Notes: generated by a model not told the origin, from the sequence alone. 64,000 nucleotides of DNA from Pseudomonas sp. B21-056 (GCF_026016325.1 NZ_CP087203.1:1984001-2048000), one strand, 5' to 3'. Shown: positions 28,137 to 42,433, counted from the first letter of the stretch. Numbers and translations: made by a program.

Positions 28137-28835
28137 ATGGACAAACAGCACAAGGCCAGTATTGACGGGGATCAATGGGCACGGTGCGTGGCGCAACACG
28201 GTTGGCTGTGGACGCCCGCGCAATCCGGCGTCGGCGACGGGGCGCCCACCCTGATCCTCGCCCACGGGGCCGGCGCGCCGATGGATAGCGGATTCATGAA
28301 CGAAATGGCGGCGCGCCTTGCTGCGCATGGGGTCAACGTGTTGCGCTTTGAGTTTCCCTACATGGCCCAGCGGCGCCTGGACGGGGGCAAACGTCCGCCC
28401 AATCCGGCGCCGAAACTGCTCGAATGCTGGCGTGAGGTATACGCGTTGGTGCGGCCTTATGTCGCTGGACGGCTGGCTATCGGTGGCAAGTCCATGGGCG
28501 GGCGGATGGCCAGCCTGCTGGCCGACGAGCTGGGGTGTGATGGGTTGGTGTGCCTGGGTTATCCGTTCTATGCGGCGGGCAAGCCGGAAAAGCCGCGGGT
28601 CGAGCATTTGGCCGGGTTGAAGACCCCGGCGTTGATCGTCCAGGGTGAACGCGATGCCTTGGGTAATCGTGAGGCGGTGCAGGGATATGCCTTGTCACCC
28701 GCTATTGAGGTGATGTGGTTGGTAGCGGGGGATCATGATTTGAAACCTCTGAAGGCTTCGGGGTTTAGTCATGAGCAACACCTGGAGGCTGCGGCGGGCA
28801 AGGTAGCAGCGTTTCTTCAATCAGCCATTTGTTGA
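28137..28835 (+). CDS. Alpha/beta-fold hydrolase, KANL3/Tex30-like
   Basis: A 232-residue protein with the oxyanion region [16 protein letters not shown] (about 39-54), nucleophile elbow GKSMGG (S118 approx.), an acid within [11 protein letters not shown] and a late histidine in VAGDHDLKP, giving a plausible Ser-Asp-His triad. The family is annotated as a dienelactone-hydrolase-like or KANL3/Tex30 type; the substrate is unknown. It is divergent from ccoN-2, and the first codons contain the Anr box that belongs to that operon. Because no other start lies before residue 49, the overlap appears real. Confidence 0.87.
   Translation: MDKQHKASIDGDQWARCVAQHGWLWTPAQSGVGDGAPTLILAHGAGAPMDSGFMNEMAARLAAHGVNVLRFEFPYMAQRRLDGGKRPPNPAPKLLECWREVYALVRPYVAGRLAIGGKSMGGRMASLLADELGCDGLVCLGYPFYAAGKPEKPRVEHLAGLKTPALIVQGERDALGNREAVQGYALSPAIEVMWLVAGDHDLKPLKASGFSHEQHLEAAAGKVAAFLQSAIC
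28162..28175. promoter_or_regulatory. Anr box upstream of ccoNOQP copy 2
   Basis: TTGACGGGGATCAA matches TTGAT-N4-ATCAA at nine of ten positions. It is centred about 127 bp upstream of the ccoN-2 start and lies inside codons 9-13 of the divergent hydrolase gene. For a class II promoter the start site would be near 28127, leaving a leader of about 86 bases. Confidence 0.75.
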
Positions 28836-28852
28836 TTGCAAGTGACTTAACG

Positions 28853-28936
28853 CGGGCGGGCTCGCTCCCTCAATTGGGATGCATTTGAATGAACGGTCCA
28901 GAACCTCTGTGGGAGCGAGCCTGCTCGCGATAATGG
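28853..28936. repeat. REP elements, partial
   Basis: A degraded inverse copy (GCGGGCTCGCTCCC, near 28856-28869) and a full forward copy (CTGTGGGAGCGAGCCTGCTC, from 28908) of the TGTGGGAGCGAGC family. They mark the boundary between the core cco region and an AT-rich segment. Confidence 0.75.
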
Positions 28937-28983
28937 TCGGCCAGGCCATTATCGTTTCAGATGATAAGAGATGGCGATTTCCA

Positions 28984-29454
28984 TTAATTCTGATCATCCA
29001 TTCTTAAATTGAATGTGCCTCTCGGATCCAACCGATATCCATCCGTTCTGAAGACAGCCGCGAAATCACCGCTGGCTGTTCTTTTAACAGGATCGAGGCG
29101 GACGCTCAATTCTGCTGAGTCTGCGGTGACTACTTGATAACCCCAGAAACCTTCTGGTGCAGGAATAGAATGGCCGTGATAGAAATGGAGGCCGCCGTCT
29201 AGCGTGTAACTGTTGTCGAATACATCTTCGCTAATGTAAGGAACTGAAAAGCCAAAGATGAATAAATTTTCTTCTTCTAAAGCACCAGTACTTCCGCTAA
29301 AAGCCCAACTTTTCTCTCCGGTTGGTGGAAATACATGCAAGTAGAAAAACGCCTTGTTGGCGACGATGGGGTTCCCGCTGAGGTTCCAGGTAAATACGTT
29401 TTCCTTAAGTGTTGGTGTTTTGTCTTTTGGAATGAACAGGGTTTGAGTGTTCAT
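28984..29454 (-). CDS. AT-rich orphan gene, unknown function
   Basis: A 156-residue protein that I do not recognise. It has no signal peptide or membrane helix and looks beta-rich, with many aromatic residues (KAFFYLHVFPPTGEKSW, GGLHFYHGHSIPAPEGFWGY) and a conserved-looking C-terminal stretch FRTDGYRLDPRGTFNLRMDD. An AAGGA ribosome-binding site stands at correct spacing before the ATG, which supports real translation. Codon use and base composition are clearly more AT-rich than in the neighbours, and the flanking 29455-29720 region is AT-rich as well, suggesting recent acquisition. It sits between ccoN-2/hydrolase and aer and could be a secreted or intracellular beta-sandwich protein, but no function can be assigned. 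Confidence 0.75.
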   Translation of the reverse strand: MNTQTLFIPKDKTPTLKENVFTWNLSGNPIVANKAFFYLHVFPPTGEKSWAFSGSTGALEEENLFIFGFSVPYISEDVFDNSYTLDGGLHFYHGHSIPAPEGFWGYQVVTADSAELSVRLDPVKRTASGDFAAVFRTDGYRLDPRGTFNLRMDDQN

Positions 29455-29728
29455 ATGAAAATCCTTGTATAGTTAAGATTGTAGATAGAGATTTTTTCTA
29501 CGGCTTTTCCATGGTGAACCTACGGCGAGACATGTCTACTGTCAGAGTTGACAGGTGGTGTGAGATGGTTTGTAGGGTAAGTGTTAATTGATTTCGTCGT
29601 GTAATGAAAATGGAGTTTTATATAAGGTTTTGTCGTTTTATTTTAGGAAGCTGGCTATAGATTTATCGGATCTACAAGGACACCCTGAACCCTTATGGGC
29701 GAACCGGCCCGCGATAGCCCGCCATTCA
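29455..29728. other. AT-rich intergenic region
   Basis: About 270 bp with base composition unlike the rest of the window. It must contain the promoter of the orphan gene. A small palindromic-looking stretch around GACATGTCTACTGTCAGAGTTGACAG (29530-29555, read in parts) is visible. I see no gene here. Confidence 0.45.
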
Positions 29729-29775
29729 GGCAATAAAAAACCCGGAAGCTTGCGCTGTCCGGGTTTTTTATTGCC
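29729..29775. terminator. Bidirectional terminator downstream of aer
   Basis: An 18 bp perfect stem, GGCAATAAAAAACCCGGA with TCCGGGTTTTTTATTGCC, with an 11-base loop. It has a T-run in either reading direction. It ends aer transcription from the right and shields the AT-rich segment on the left. Confidence 0.93.
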
Positions 29776-29783
29776 AGTCAGTA

Positions 29784-31349
29784 TCAGCGGTTGAACCGCT
29801 CCACCAACGAGTACTGGGTATTGGCCGTGCGGGTCAGTTCTTCGCTGAGCAGCGCCGAGCTGTGGGCCTGGCCCGAGGTCTGGTCGGCCAGCTCGGAGAT
29901 ATTGCTGATGTTGCGGCTGATCTCCTCGGCCACCGAGCTTTGTTCCTCCGTGGCGGCGGCGATCTGGGTGGTCATGTCGGTGATGTTGGCCACCGCTTCG
30001 CTGATGCCCACCAGTGCCTGGTCCGCTTCCATCACCCGCGCCACGCCTTCTTCGGCCTGGCGATGACCGGCGTCCATGGTCTGCACGGCATTGGTGGCGG
30101 TCTGCTGGAGCTTGGCGATCAGGGCATGGATCTGCCCGGTGGATTCGCTGGTGCGTTGCGCCAGTTGCCGGACTTCATCGGCCACCACGGCAAAACCGCG
30201 ACCCATCTCGCCGGCACGGGCCGCTTCGATGGCGGCGTTGAGGGCCAGCAGGTTGGTCTGGTCGGCGATGCCTTTGATCACATCCACCACGCCACCGATT
30301 TCGTCGCTGTCCTTGGCCAATTGGGTCACGGTCTGGCCGGTTTCGCCTACCACCACCGACAGGCGCTCGATGGCTTCGCGGGTTTCCCCGGCAATGTCGC
30401 GTCCGCTACCGGTCAGGCGGTTGGCTTCCTGGGTGGCGTCGGCGGTGCGTTGCACGTGGCTGGCAACTTCCTGGGTGGTGGCAGCCATCTGGTTGACCGC
30501 CGTGGCCACCTGTTCGGTTTCCACGCGCTGGCGCTCCAGGCCGCTGGAGCTGTTGTGGGCCAGGGTATTGGACTGCCGCGCCTGCTCGTTGAGGTGCTCG
30601 GCGGTGTCCTGCAACCGGGTCAGGCAGGTTTTCAGGCGAGCTTCCTGGCTGAGGATCGACATCTCCAGCCGCGCCTGGGCGCCACGGCTGTCGGTGTACA
30701 TCCGGGCAATCAGTGGGTCGGAGGTGGTCTGCTCGGCCAGGCGCAGCAGGCGCTTGACCCCGCGTTGTTGCCATTGCAGGCCCATCAACCCCAGGGGCAC
30801 CGACAGCAAGGCGGCCAAGGCAAAGCCCCAGGAAGAATCAAGGAATGCACCCACGACGAAGCTCAATTGGCTGACCAGGATGAACGGCAGCCAGTCCTGC
30901 AGCATCGGCACCCACTTGTCGCTGCCCGGGACTGCGGGCTTGCCCTGGTTGATGCGCTTATACAGGGCTTCGGCCCGGGCGATCTGCTCGGCGGACGGCT
31001 TGACCCGCACCGACTCGTAGCCCACTACCTGATTGCCCTCGAACACCGGCGTGACATAGGCGTTGACCCAGTAATGGTCGCCGCTCTTGCAGCGATTCTT
31101 GACGATGCCCATCCATGGCAAGCCTTGTTTCAGGGTGTTCCACATATGGGCGAACACGGCCGACGGGACATCGGGATGACGCACCAGATTGTGCGGCGCG
31201 CGGATCAGTTCTTCTTTGGAAAAACCGCTGATTTCAACGAATGCATCGTTGCAATAGGTGATCACACCCTTGGCATCGGTGGTGGAAATCAATCGTTGCT
31301 GGGCCGGGAAGGACCTTTCGCGTTGTGTGACGGGTTGGTTGTTACGCAT
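29784..31349 (-). CDS. aer: Aerotaxis receptor Aer
   Basis: A 521-residue chemoreceptor. The N-terminal PAS domain (about 15-125; [46 protein letters not shown]) would bind FAD and sense redox state. A hydrophobic anchor follows ([14 protein letters not shown]...[16 protein letters not shown]), with no periplasmic domain. The C-terminal signalling domain contains the highly conserved hairpin tip [21 protein letters not shown]. It controls swimming toward favourable oxygen or redox through CheA/CheW. The gene sits beside the cbb3 oxidases, in keeping with a shared role in finding and using low oxygen. Confidence 0.94.
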   Translation of the reverse strand: MRNNQPVTQRERSFPAQQRLISTTDAKGVITYCNDAFVEISGFSKEELIRAPHNLVRHPDVPSAVFAHMWNTLKQGLPWMGIVKNRCKSGDHYWVNAYVTPVFEGNQVVGYESVRVKPSAEQIARAEALYKRINQGKPAVPGSDKWVPMLQDWLPFILVSQLSFVVGAFLDSSWGFALAALLSVPLGLMGLQWQQRGVKRLLRLAEQTTSDPLIARMYTDSRGAQARLEMSILSQEARLKTCLTRLQDTAEHLNEQARQSNTLAHNSSSGLERQRVETEQVATAVNQMAATTQEVASHVQRTADATQEANRLTGSGRDIAGETREAIERLSVVVGETGQTVTQLAKDSDEIGGVVDVIKGIADQTNLLALNAAIEAARAGEMGRGFAVVADEVRQLAQRTSESTGQIHALIAKLQQTATNAVQTMDAGHRQAEEGVARVMEADQALVGISEAVANITDMTTQIAAATEEQSSVAEEISRNISNISELADQTSGQAHSSALLSEELTRTANTQYSLVERFNR

Positions 31350-31428
31350 GGTGGGGAAAAATCCGCAAGGCTTTGAAAGGTTGTCGGCAACGTCAGGTTT
31401 TTATTGAAGTTATTTCTCCCCGTCGGTA

Positions 31429-32217
31429 TCACGCCAGCATCGGGTAGGTAAACAGGGCGAAGTGAAGCAGATTGAGGCCGAAGTGGGTGGCAATTGCCGC
31501 GCCCAGGCCGCCAGAACGATAGGCGAGACCGTAGCCGATCCCCGCCAGGCCCGACAGCAGCACCCATTGCCAACCCGCGCCGGCATGGACCAGGCCGAAC
31601 AGCAGCGAGGCCAGGAACAATGCGAGGTTGTCGCCGTGGGCCAGATGACTGAAGCGCCGGCTCAGGCCGCCTTGGATGTAACCACGAAACAGCGCTTCCT
31701 CCACCACCGTCACCAGTAAAAGGTTGTTGGCGACCCAGATCCATGCCTGGTCCGGCCACTTCGGTGCCCAGTGGATCATGCCCAGCACGATCGCCCCGCC
31801 CAGGGCCAATATCGCGCTCAGCGCCAGGCCCAGGGCCGTGGCCAGGATCGACAGGCCAAGCGTGCGCCGGCCGACGATCCATGGACACGCCAGCAACAGC
31901 CAGAAGCCGATCAGCGGCTTGTCCTGGTTGAAGTACATGGCAAACGGTACGGCGTCATCGGTCAGGCGATGGGGCGCAATGGCCCGTCCGTTGAAAAAGC
32001 CCGGCATCCAGTGCAAGGCCAGCGCCAGGGCCAGCACGAGGAAAAGGGCGTGACCGAGAAATCGGCCGACCGGTATTGTCTGCTGGCGAACCGCATAACC
32101 TGCGAGCAGCAGCAGCGCGATTGAGATGGCGGCGGTCCAGGCCAGTTTTCCATAGACCAGGGCCAGGCAGTAGCCGACGGACAGGAAGGCCAGGTAGGGC
32201 CAGGGTAGAGCGGGCAT
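31429..32217 (-). CDS. CPBP-family intramembrane protease
   Basis: A 262-residue protein with about eight hydrophobic segments. The CPBP (Rce1-like) motifs are present: EE at 173-174 with R178 (EEALFRGY), FGLVH (H211) and HFGLN (H245, N249). The family includes CAAX prenyl proteases in eukaryotes and bacteriocin self-immunity proteins in bacteria; the role here is unknown. The start MPALPWPYLAF has AAGGA at good spacing, while the longest frame extends 96 codons through repeat DNA and is rejected. It lies between aer and the repeat preceding acnA. Confidence 0.87.
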   Translation of the reverse strand: MPALPWPYLAFLSVGYCLALVYGKLAWTAAISIALLLLAGYAVRQQTIPVGRFLGHALFLVLALALALHWMPGFFNGRAIAPHRLTDDAVPFAMYFNQDKPLIGFWLLLACPWIVGRRTLGLSILATALGLALSAILALGGAIVLGMIHWAPKWPDQAWIWVANNLLLVTVVEEALFRGYIQGGLSRRFSHLAHGDNLALFLASLLFGLVHAGAGWQWVLLSGLAGIGYGLAYRSGGLGAAIATHFGLNLLHFALFTYPMLA

Positions 32218-32619
32218 ATAACATCCTTTTAGACTGTGAAGCTTTGGCGAAAATGGCCGCCGCGTCCACGACGCTGCCATGTCGCGCAAAGAGCACAATT
32301 TGTATCCATGCAGATTCATGCGTAGGAGGGTGGAAGTCGTTGGCGGGCTCAGGTCCTTGAGCGCCAGCGGGGGATTATAAGCGGGCCGATACAAAAAATT
32401 CATGTGTTCGAGAGGATGAATCCGTGGCGAGAGAGCTTGCTCCCGTTGGGCTGCGTCCTGTAGGAGCTGCCGAGCGAAGCGAGACTGCGATCTTTCCCCA
32501 GACACTTGAGTCCCAAGCGAAAGATCAAAAGATCGTCCGAACGCGGCCCGAGCCTTCGCCAGCTCCTACAGAGCCCAGCGGGAGCAAGCTCCCTCGCCAC
32601 GATGATTTTCAACCGGCAA
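32218..32619. other. Gap between the CPBP gene and acnA
   Basis: These 402 bp hold the upstream region of the CPBP gene (32218-32420) and a large nested repeat (32424-32600) immediately downstream of acnA. I see no gene. Confidence 0.6.
32424..32600. repeat. Nested inverted repeat: outer GTGGCGAG arms, inner TGTAGGAGCTG arms
   Basis: The outer arms GTGGCGAGAGAGCTTGCTCCCG and CGGGAGCAAGCTCCCTCGCCAC (shown in parts, 32424 and 32579) enclose inner arms CTGTAGGAGCTGCCGAGCG and CCAGCTCCTACAGAG. The inner right arm has diverged. Related but more symmetric copies occur at 36612-36770 and 38596-38767. Confidence 0.75.
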
Positions 32620-35349
<2,730 letters not shown>

Positions 35350-35521
35350 TGAAATCACTCCTTTGAGTCCGCACGGCTACGGACTGACGGGACGAACAGA
35401 GCCTTTAACCTAGCCCTGTTTTGAGCGGATGACTAATCACTGGACTCTATGGGCAGGTTCGGGGTTCCGAAGTCCGTTATCATGCGCCGGTTTTCGTGAC
35501 AGGCTTTGCTACGGAGTTTCA

Positions 35522-36595
35522 ATGAACACGCTTTTCATGCACTGCCGGCCCGGCTTCGAAGGCGAGGTCTGTTCCGAGATCGCCGAACACGCGGCCCGGC
35601 TCAACGTGGCCGGTTATGCCAAGGCCAAGCCGGCCAGCGCCTGCGCCGAATTCGTCTGCACCGAAGCGGACGGCGCCGAGCGACTGATGCGCGGCCAGCG
35701 TTTCGCCGGGCTGATTTTCCCGCGCCAATGGGCCCGTGGCACGTTCATTGATCTGCCGGAAACCGACCGTATCAGCGTCATCCTGTCCCAGATGGCGCAG
35801 TTTCCAGTCTGCGGCAGCTTGTGGCTGGAAGTGGTCGACACCAACGATGGCAAGGAACTGTCGAACTTCTGCAAGAAATTCGAAGGCCCGCTGCGCAAGG
35901 CGCTGACCGGCGCCGGCAAGCTGGTGGACGATCCGCACAAACCGCGCCTGCTGCTGACGTTCAAGAGTGGCCGCGAAGTGTTCCTGGGCCTGGCGGAGGC
36001 GGACAACTCGGCGATGTGGCCGATGGGAATCCCACGGCTGAAGTTTCCCCGGGAAGCGCCGAGCCGCTCCACCCTCAAGCTCGAAGAGGCCTGGCACCAC
36101 TTCATTCCACGGGAGGAGTGGGACGAGCGCCTGCACAGTGACATGACCGGCGTGGACCTGGGGGCGGCGCCGGGCGGTTGGACCTGGCAACTGGTCAATC
36201 GCGGCATGCTGGTGACCGCCATCGACAACGGCCCGATGGCCGAAAGCCTGATGGACACCGGTCTGGTGCAACACCTGATGGCGGATGGCTTTACCTTCAA
36301 GCCCAAGCAGCCGGTGGACTGGATGGTCTGCGACATCGTCGAGAAGCCGGCGCGCAATGCGGCGATGCTGGAGGAGTGGATCGGCGAGGGCCATTGTCGC
36401 GAGGCGGTGGTCAACCTCAAGCTGCCGATGAAGCAGCGTTATGCCGAAGTGAAGCGCTTGCTCGAACGCATTGCCGAGGGCTTCAAGGCCCGGGGTATCA
36501 AGGTGGAGATCGGCTGCAAGCAGCTGTACCACGACCGTGAAGAGGTGACATGCCATTTGCGCCGGCTGGACAGCAAGAAGCCCAAGTCTCGCTGA
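35522..36595 (+). CDS. rlmM: 23S rRNA (C2498-2'-O) methyltransferase RlmM
   Basis: A 357-residue SAM-dependent enzyme that methylates the ribose of C2498 in 23S rRNA. It has an N-terminal THUMP-like region (MNTLFMHCRPGFEGEVCSEI) and a Rossmann methyltransferase domain with DLGAAPGGWTWQL as the SAM site. KDKE-type catalytic positions are expected; D in MVCDIVEKP and K in VVNLKLPMK are visible. The start MNTLFMHC gives the usual family length; the frame is open 31 codons further upstream. No operon partners. Confidence 0.95.
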   Translation: MNTLFMHCRPGFEGEVCSEIAEHAARLNVAGYAKAKPASACAEFVCTEADGAERLMRGQRFAGLIFPRQWARGTFIDLPETDRISVILSQMAQFPVCGSLWLEVVDTNDGKELSNFCKKFEGPLRKALTGAGKLVDDPHKPRLLLTFKSGREVFLGLAEADNSAMWPMGIPRLKFPREAPSRSTLKLEEAWHHFIPREEWDERLHSDMTGVDLGAAPGGWTWQLVNRGMLVTAIDNGPMAESLMDTGLVQHLMADGFTFKPKQPVDWMVCDIVEKPARNAAMLEEWIGEGHCREAVVNLKLPMKQRYAEVKRLLERIAEGFKARGIKVEIGCKQLYHDREEVTCHLRRLDSKKPKSR

Positions 36596-36611
36596 TGACT
36601 TGAAGGGTTTT

Positions 36612-36770
36612 GTGGCGAGGGAGCTTGCTTGCTCCCGCTGGCCTTTGTAGGAGCTGTCGAGCGAAGCGAGGCTGCGATCTTTCCCCTGACACTTGAGTCC
36701 CGAGCGAAAGATCAAAAGATCGCAGCCTCGCTTCGCTCGACAGCTCCTACAGGGCGCACCCGGGCGGGAA
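36612..36770. repeat. Inverted repeat, TGTAGGAGCTGTCGAGCGAAGC family
   Basis: Long nearly perfect arms: TGTAGGAGCTGTCGAGCGAA (continuing GCGAGGCTGCGATCTTT) and its inverse ending TCGACAGCTCCTACA. A GTGGCGAGGGAGCTTGCT arm precedes on the left, with no matching right outer arm here. It lies between rlmM and tusA. Confidence 0.85.
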
Positions 36771-36826
36771 GTTTGTTAAGAGCCCCTGCATTGCGCGACA
36801 ATGCCGGCCGGTTTCAGGAGTAGAAC

Positions 36827-37078
36827 ATGAGTGAAATGAACGACACGCCGGTCGACGGCACGCTGGATGCCACCGGGCTCAATTGCCCGGAGCCGGTGAT
36901 GATGCTGCACCAGCACATCCGTGACCTGGCGCCGGGCGGGCTGTTGAAGGTGATCGCCACCGACCCCTCGACCCGCCGCGACATCCCCAAGTTCTGTGTG
37001 TTTCTCGACCACGAGCTGGTGGCCCAGGACGAAGTAGACGGTACCTACCGCTACTGGATCCGCAAGAAGCTCGCTTAA
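36827..37078 (+). CDS. tusA: Sulfurtransferase TusA
   Basis: An 83-residue sulfur carrier that passes persulfide sulfur to the TusBCD/E relay for tRNA 2-thiouridine. The catalytic cysteine lies in [16 protein letters not shown] (CPxP motif), and the C-terminal [23 protein letters not shown] matches the family. Ribosome binding is supported by CAGGAG upstream. Its stop codon overlaps the end of the convergent MATE exporter gene by 4 bp. Confidence 0.96.
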   Translation: MSEMNDTPVDGTLDATGLNCPEPVMMLHQHIRDLAPGGLLKVIATDPSTRRDIPKFCVFLDHELVAQDEVDGTYRYWIRKKLA

Positions 37079-38478
37079 CCCGTCGAGCGGCTGATGCGGA
37101 TCTGCCTGCGCGCGCTGCGGGCCAGGCGGATCGACAGCATCAGCGCCGCGCAGCTCAAGCCCACGATCAGACCCTGCCACAACCCGCTCGGGCCGCTGGC
37201 CGCGCCGAACCAATCGGTCAGCCCCAAGGCGTAACCCACCGGCAGGCCGATGCCCCAGTAGGCGAACAGGGTCAGGATCATCGTCACCCGGGTGTCCTGG
37301 TAACCACGCAACGCGCCGGCTGCGGTGACCTGGATCGCGTCGGAAAACTGAAACAGCGCTGAATAGACGATCAGCATCGACGCCACCTGGATAACCACCG
37401 GGTCGGCGGTATAGATCGCGGCGATGGGGCCGCGCAGGGCAAGCATCAGGCTCGCCGACAAGCACGCATAGGCCAGCGCGGTGCCCATGCCGACGCCCGC
37501 GGCGAAACGCGCTTCACGAGGCTGGCCGCGACCTAGCGCCTGACCCACCCGCACCGTAACAGCCATGGCCAGGGAGTAGGGAATCATGAACACCAGGGAA
37601 CTGAAGTTCAGCGCGATCTGATGCCCGGCCACGACCGTGGCGCCGAGGCTGCCGATCAGCAGGGCAATCACCGCAAAAATGCTCGACTCGGCAAACACCG
37701 CGATGCCAATCGGCAGGCCGATCCCCAACAGGCGCTGGATGACTGCCCACCGGGGCCAGTCGAAGCGGCTGAACAAATGACTCGATTGATAGGCCGGCGC
37801 CCAGCGCGTCCAACCGGCCATGCCCAGGGCCATGACCCACATCACGATAGCGGTGGCCCAGCCGCAACCGACGCCGCCCATGGCCGGCACGCCCAGGTGC
37901 CCATAGATGAAGATGTAATTGAGCGGAATGTTCAGCGCCAGCCCGCACAACCCCAACACCATCGCCGGCCGCGTGCGGCCCAGGCCGTCACTGAAACAGC
38001 GCAGTACATGGTACAGCGCCACTGCCGGCAGGCCGGTACCGATCCCTCGCAGGTATTCCATGCAGGGGCCGATCAGTTCGGGGTCCACTTTCATGAGGTG
38101 CAGGATCGGCTCGGCACTGAACAGCGCCAGCGTCGCGAGCAACCCGACCACCAGCGCCAGCCACAGGGCCTGGCGCACCAGTGGGCCGATTTCGTCGAAG
38201 GTTCCGGCGCCGAAGCGCTGGGCCACCTTCGGCGTAGTGGCCAGCAGCGTGCCGGTCATCAACAGAAACACCGGCACCCAGATCGAGTTGCCCAGCGCCA
38301 CCGCCGCCAGGTCCCGTGGGCCGACGCGGCCGGCCATCACCGCATCGACGAAACCCATGGCGGTGGTCGCCAGTTGCGCCACCATGATCGGCAGCGCCAG
38401 GGCCAGCAGCGTCTTGACCTCCAGACGAACCCGGGCCGGGCGGGAGAGAAGGGTGGGGTTGTCGATCACGGGATTCAC
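37075..38478 (-). CDS. MATE-family multidrug efflux protein (NorM type)
   Basis: About 467 residues and twelve membrane helices in two MatE repeats ([27 protein letters not shown] at the start of the first; [27 protein letters not shown] at the start of the second). It would export cationic compounds using a Na+ or H+ gradient. There is no ATG at the expected position, so the GTG at 38478 ([11 protein letters not shown]) is proposed; the Shine-Dalgarno is weak. The 100 codons further upstream read through a repeat and are not protein. Convergent with tusA, with overlapping stops. Confidence 0.92.
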   Translation of the reverse strand: MNPVIDNPTLLSRPARVRLEVKTLLALALPIMVAQLATTAMGFVDAVMAGRVGPRDLAAVALGNSIWVPVFLLMTGTLLATTPKVAQRFGAGTFDEIGPLVRQALWLALVVGLLATLALFSAEPILHLMKVDPELIGPCMEYLRGIGTGLPAVALYHVLRCFSDGLGRTRPAMVLGLCGLALNIPLNYIFIYGHLGVPAMGGVGCGWATAIVMWVMALGMAGWTRWAPAYQSSHLFSRFDWPRWAVIQRLLGIGLPIGIAVFAESSIFAVIALLIGSLGATVVAGHQIALNFSSLVFMIPYSLAMAVTVRVGQALGRGQPREARFAAGVGMGTALAYACLSASLMLALRGPIAAIYTADPVVIQVASMLIVYSALFQFSDAIQVTAAGALRGYQDTRVTMILTLFAYWGIGLPVGYALGLTDWFGAASGPSGLWQGLIVGLSCAALMLSIRLARSARRQIRISRSTG

Positions 38479-38595
38479 AGGCGAAGCGTCCGAAAGATTA
38501 AGCGCGAGGCGGCGGATTCTACGCGTTGACGCGGCGGTCAGGAAAAAAGCTGTGTTGGGGATTTGTAAACAATGGCAGAAGTTTGTGGATACCCT

Positions 38596-38767
38596 TGTGG
38601 CGAAGGAGCTTGCTCCCGCTCGGGTGCGCCCTGTAGGAGCTGTCGAGCGAAGCGAGGCTGCGATCTTTTGATCTTTCGCTTGAGACTCAAGTGTCAGGGG
38701 AAAGATCGCAGCCTCGCTTCGCTCGACAGCTCCTACAAAGGCCAGCGGGAGCCACTCCCTCGCCACA
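38596..38767. repeat. Nested inverted repeat: GTGGCGAAGG outer, TGTAGGAGCTG inner
   Basis: The inner arms TGTAGGAGCTGTCGAGCGAA and TTCGCTCGACAGCTCCTACA are perfect inverses extended by GCGAGGCTGCGATCTTT. The outer arms GTGGCGAAGGAGCTTGCTCC and GGGAGCCACTCCCTCGCCAC are imperfect. It sits between the divergent MATE exporter and pdxB genes and so lies in or near both promoters. Confidence 0.85.
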
Positions 38768-38840
38768 ACATCATTCACTGAAGGAATGCACGGTTCTACC
38801 GGAACGCCTACACTGCCTGCCCCGCCAAAGGAGCTTTGCC

Positions 38841-39983
38841 ATGCTGATCGTCGCCGACGAAAACATCCCCCTGCTCGATGCCTTTTTCAAGGGCTTCGGT
38901 GAGATCCGCCGGGTACCGGGGCGCGGCATCGACCGGGACATGGTCGCGCAGGCCGATGTGTTGCTGGTGCGCTCCGTCAGCCAGGTCAATCGTGCCTTGC
39001 TGGAAGGCAGCAACGTGCGTTTCGTCGGCACCTGCACCATCGGCACCGATCACCTGGACCTGGATTACTTTGCCGAGGCCGGTATCCGCTGGGCCAGCGC
39101 GCCGGGCTGCAACGCCCGTGGCGTGGTGGACTACGTGCTGGGCAGCCTGATGACCCTGGCTGAAATCGAAGGCGCGGATCTGCGGCAGCGCAGCTTCGGC
39201 GTGGTTGGCGCGGGCCAGGTGGGCGGGCGCTTGATCGATGTGCTCAAGGGCCTGGGTTGGGACGTGAAGGTCTGCGATCCACCCCGTCAGGCGGCCGAGG
39301 GCGGCGACTATGTAAGCCTCGAGCAGATCATCGAGCAGTGCGACGTGATCAGCCTGCACACGCCCCTGACGCGCAACGGCGAGCAACCGACCTGGCACCT
39401 GTTCGACGAGCAGCGCCTGAATCGCCTCAAGCCCGGCACCTGGCTGATCAACGCGGCCCGTGGGCCGGTGATTGATAACACTGCGCTGCGCAATGTGCTG
39501 CTGGAACGCGAAGACCTGCAAGCGGTGCTGGATGTCTGGGAGCAGGAGCCTACGGTGGACGTGGACTTGGCCGACCTGTGCGTGATCGCCACGCCGCACA
39601 TTGCCGGCTACAGCCTCGATGGTCGCCAGCGTGGCACGGCGCAGATCTATGAAGCCTTGTGCGCGTTCCTGGAGGCACCGGTTGCAATCAGCCTCAGCGA
39701 TCTGTTGCCTCGCCCCTGGCTGGGCGGCATCACCCTGGACGCCGCCACCGACCCGGCCTGGGCGCTGGCCGCGCTGTGCCGTGGCGTCTACGACCCGCGT
39801 CGTGACGATGCGGACTTTCGCCGCAGCCTGGTGGGAACGGTCGGCAAGCAGCGCAGTGCCTTCGATGCCCTGCGCAAACACTACCCGCCACGCCGGGAGA
39901 TCGATGGCTTGAAGGTGCACATTGACGGGCAATCGGCGGCGTTGCAGCAGATCGTGAATGCGCTGGGTGCCGCTGTCCTATAG
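38841..39983 (+). CDS. pdxB: Erythronate-4-phosphate dehydrogenase
   Basis: A 380-residue NAD-dependent enzyme of the pyridoxal 5'-phosphate pathway that oxidises 4-phosphoerythronate. The D-2-hydroxyacid dehydrogenase fold is shown by [21 protein letters not shown] (NAD site), [15 protein letters not shown], and the catalytic [11 protein letters not shown]-terminal PdxB dimerisation domain follows. The start [13 protein letters not shown] has AAAGGAG. A repeat lies directly upstream, another directly downstream. Confidence 0.97.
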   Translation: MLIVADENIPLLDAFFKGFGEIRRVPGRGIDRDMVAQADVLLVRSVSQVNRALLEGSNVRFVGTCTIGTDHLDLDYFAEAGIRWASAPGCNARGVVDYVLGSLMTLAEIEGADLRQRSFGVVGAGQVGGRLIDVLKGLGWDVKVCDPPRQAAEGGDYVSLEQIIEQCDVISLHTPLTRNGEQPTWHLFDEQRLNRLKPGTWLINAARGPVIDNTALRNVLLEREDLQAVLDVWEQEPTVDVDLADLCVIATPHIAGYSLDGRQRGTAQIYEALCAFLEAPVAISLSDLLPRPWLGGITLDAATDPAWALAALCRGVYDPRRDDADFRRSLVGTVGKQRSAFDALRKHYPPRREIDGLKVHIDGQSAALQQIVNALGAAVL

Positions 39984-39995
39984 GCGCGCCCCCCT

Positions 39996-40129
39996 GTGGC
40001 GAGGGGATTTAGCGAAACGTCGCACCGCCCCGCTGGGCTGCGCAGCAGCCCCATGATTCATGCTGACACACCCAACTGTTTGATTTGAGGGTCGCTTCGC
40101 GCCCCAACGGGGATAAATCCCCTCGCCAC
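39996..40129. repeat. REP-type inverted repeat, GTGGCGAGGGGA family
   Basis: GTGGCGAGGGGATTTAGCG on the left and GGGGATAAATCCCCTCGCCAC on the right, with an inner GCTGGGCTGCGCAGCAGCC palindrome. Same family as 719-847, but the left arm's own palindrome is disrupted. Confidence 0.82.
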
Positions 40130-40179
40130 AGGTTTGTGTCAGTCTGGAACTATGGGATAAAGCTGCGCTAGAGAGGGCA

Positions 40180-40207
40180 CAAAAAACCCGACATCAAGGT
40201 CGGGTTC
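40180..40207 (-). terminator. Terminator of the small gene at 40226
   Basis: The stem AACCCGAC / GTCGGGTT with loop ATCAAG-like is followed on the minus strand by TTTTTTGTG. It lies 20 bp beyond the stop of the small minus-strand gene. Confidence 0.75.
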
Positions 40208-40225
40208 AGTCGAAGACGGGCTGTG

Positions 40226-40405
40226 TCACTTTTGTTCGGCAGGTTTGACCAGTCGTTTTTCCAGTTCGCTGCAGGCTTTCTGGATCATGTCTTCGGTGAT
40301 CGGTACTTCGCGCCCTTGGGCGTCGATGAACGAGCAGCCCAGGGACTGGTCCGGTTGCGTGCGGATCACTTGAATCTTGTCGTCGCTGCTGTGTTGCAAG
40401 GACAT
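40226..40405 (-). CDS. Small conserved hypothetical protein
   Basis: A 59-residue soluble protein of unknown function (from MSLQHSSDDKIQVI to RLVKPAEQK). It contains CSFIDAQGREVPITEDMIQKACSELE, probably a small beta hairpin then a helix. The start is set at 40405 because AGGAG lies 8 bases before it; the ATG five codons upstream overlaps that ribosome-binding site. A dedicated terminator follows. I recognise the general form of a Pseudomonas-specific small protein but no domain with a known role. Confidence 0.75.
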   Translation of the reverse strand: MSLQHSSDDKIQVIRTQPDQSLGCSFIDAQGREVPITEDMIQKACSELEKRLVKPAEQK

Positions 40406-40663
40406 GGCCTGTCTCCTCATCAGGTTGTGTGCCTAGTGTATTGTCGTCAGGTGACTGAGAAATGACATTCCTTGTGGGTCATGACGACAGCTCTACTCAA
40501 ACAGAAACACCGTTATGTTTCCAGTCAGACTTTAGACCGATACCCTCTAGCGGATAGTCATCGCGGTCATATTTAACCTGACTCATTCTGATTCAATGAA
40601 GTTGGCGCTGCGCTTCGGTGCCATTGGCCGGCCCTTTTCCTACTGCACTATCGGACGCTACTG

Positions 40664-42433
<1,770 letters not shown>

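Noticed and set aside
31429..32505. Extension of the CPBP protease by 96 residues
   Set aside because: The extension also reads through repeat DNA, while a good ribosome-binding site precedes the ATG at 32217.
37075..38778. Extension of the MATE exporter by 100 residues at its N-terminus
   Set aside because: The extra codons read through an inverted repeat that also occurs elsewhere as non-coding DNA; the family starts close to the GTG at 38478.
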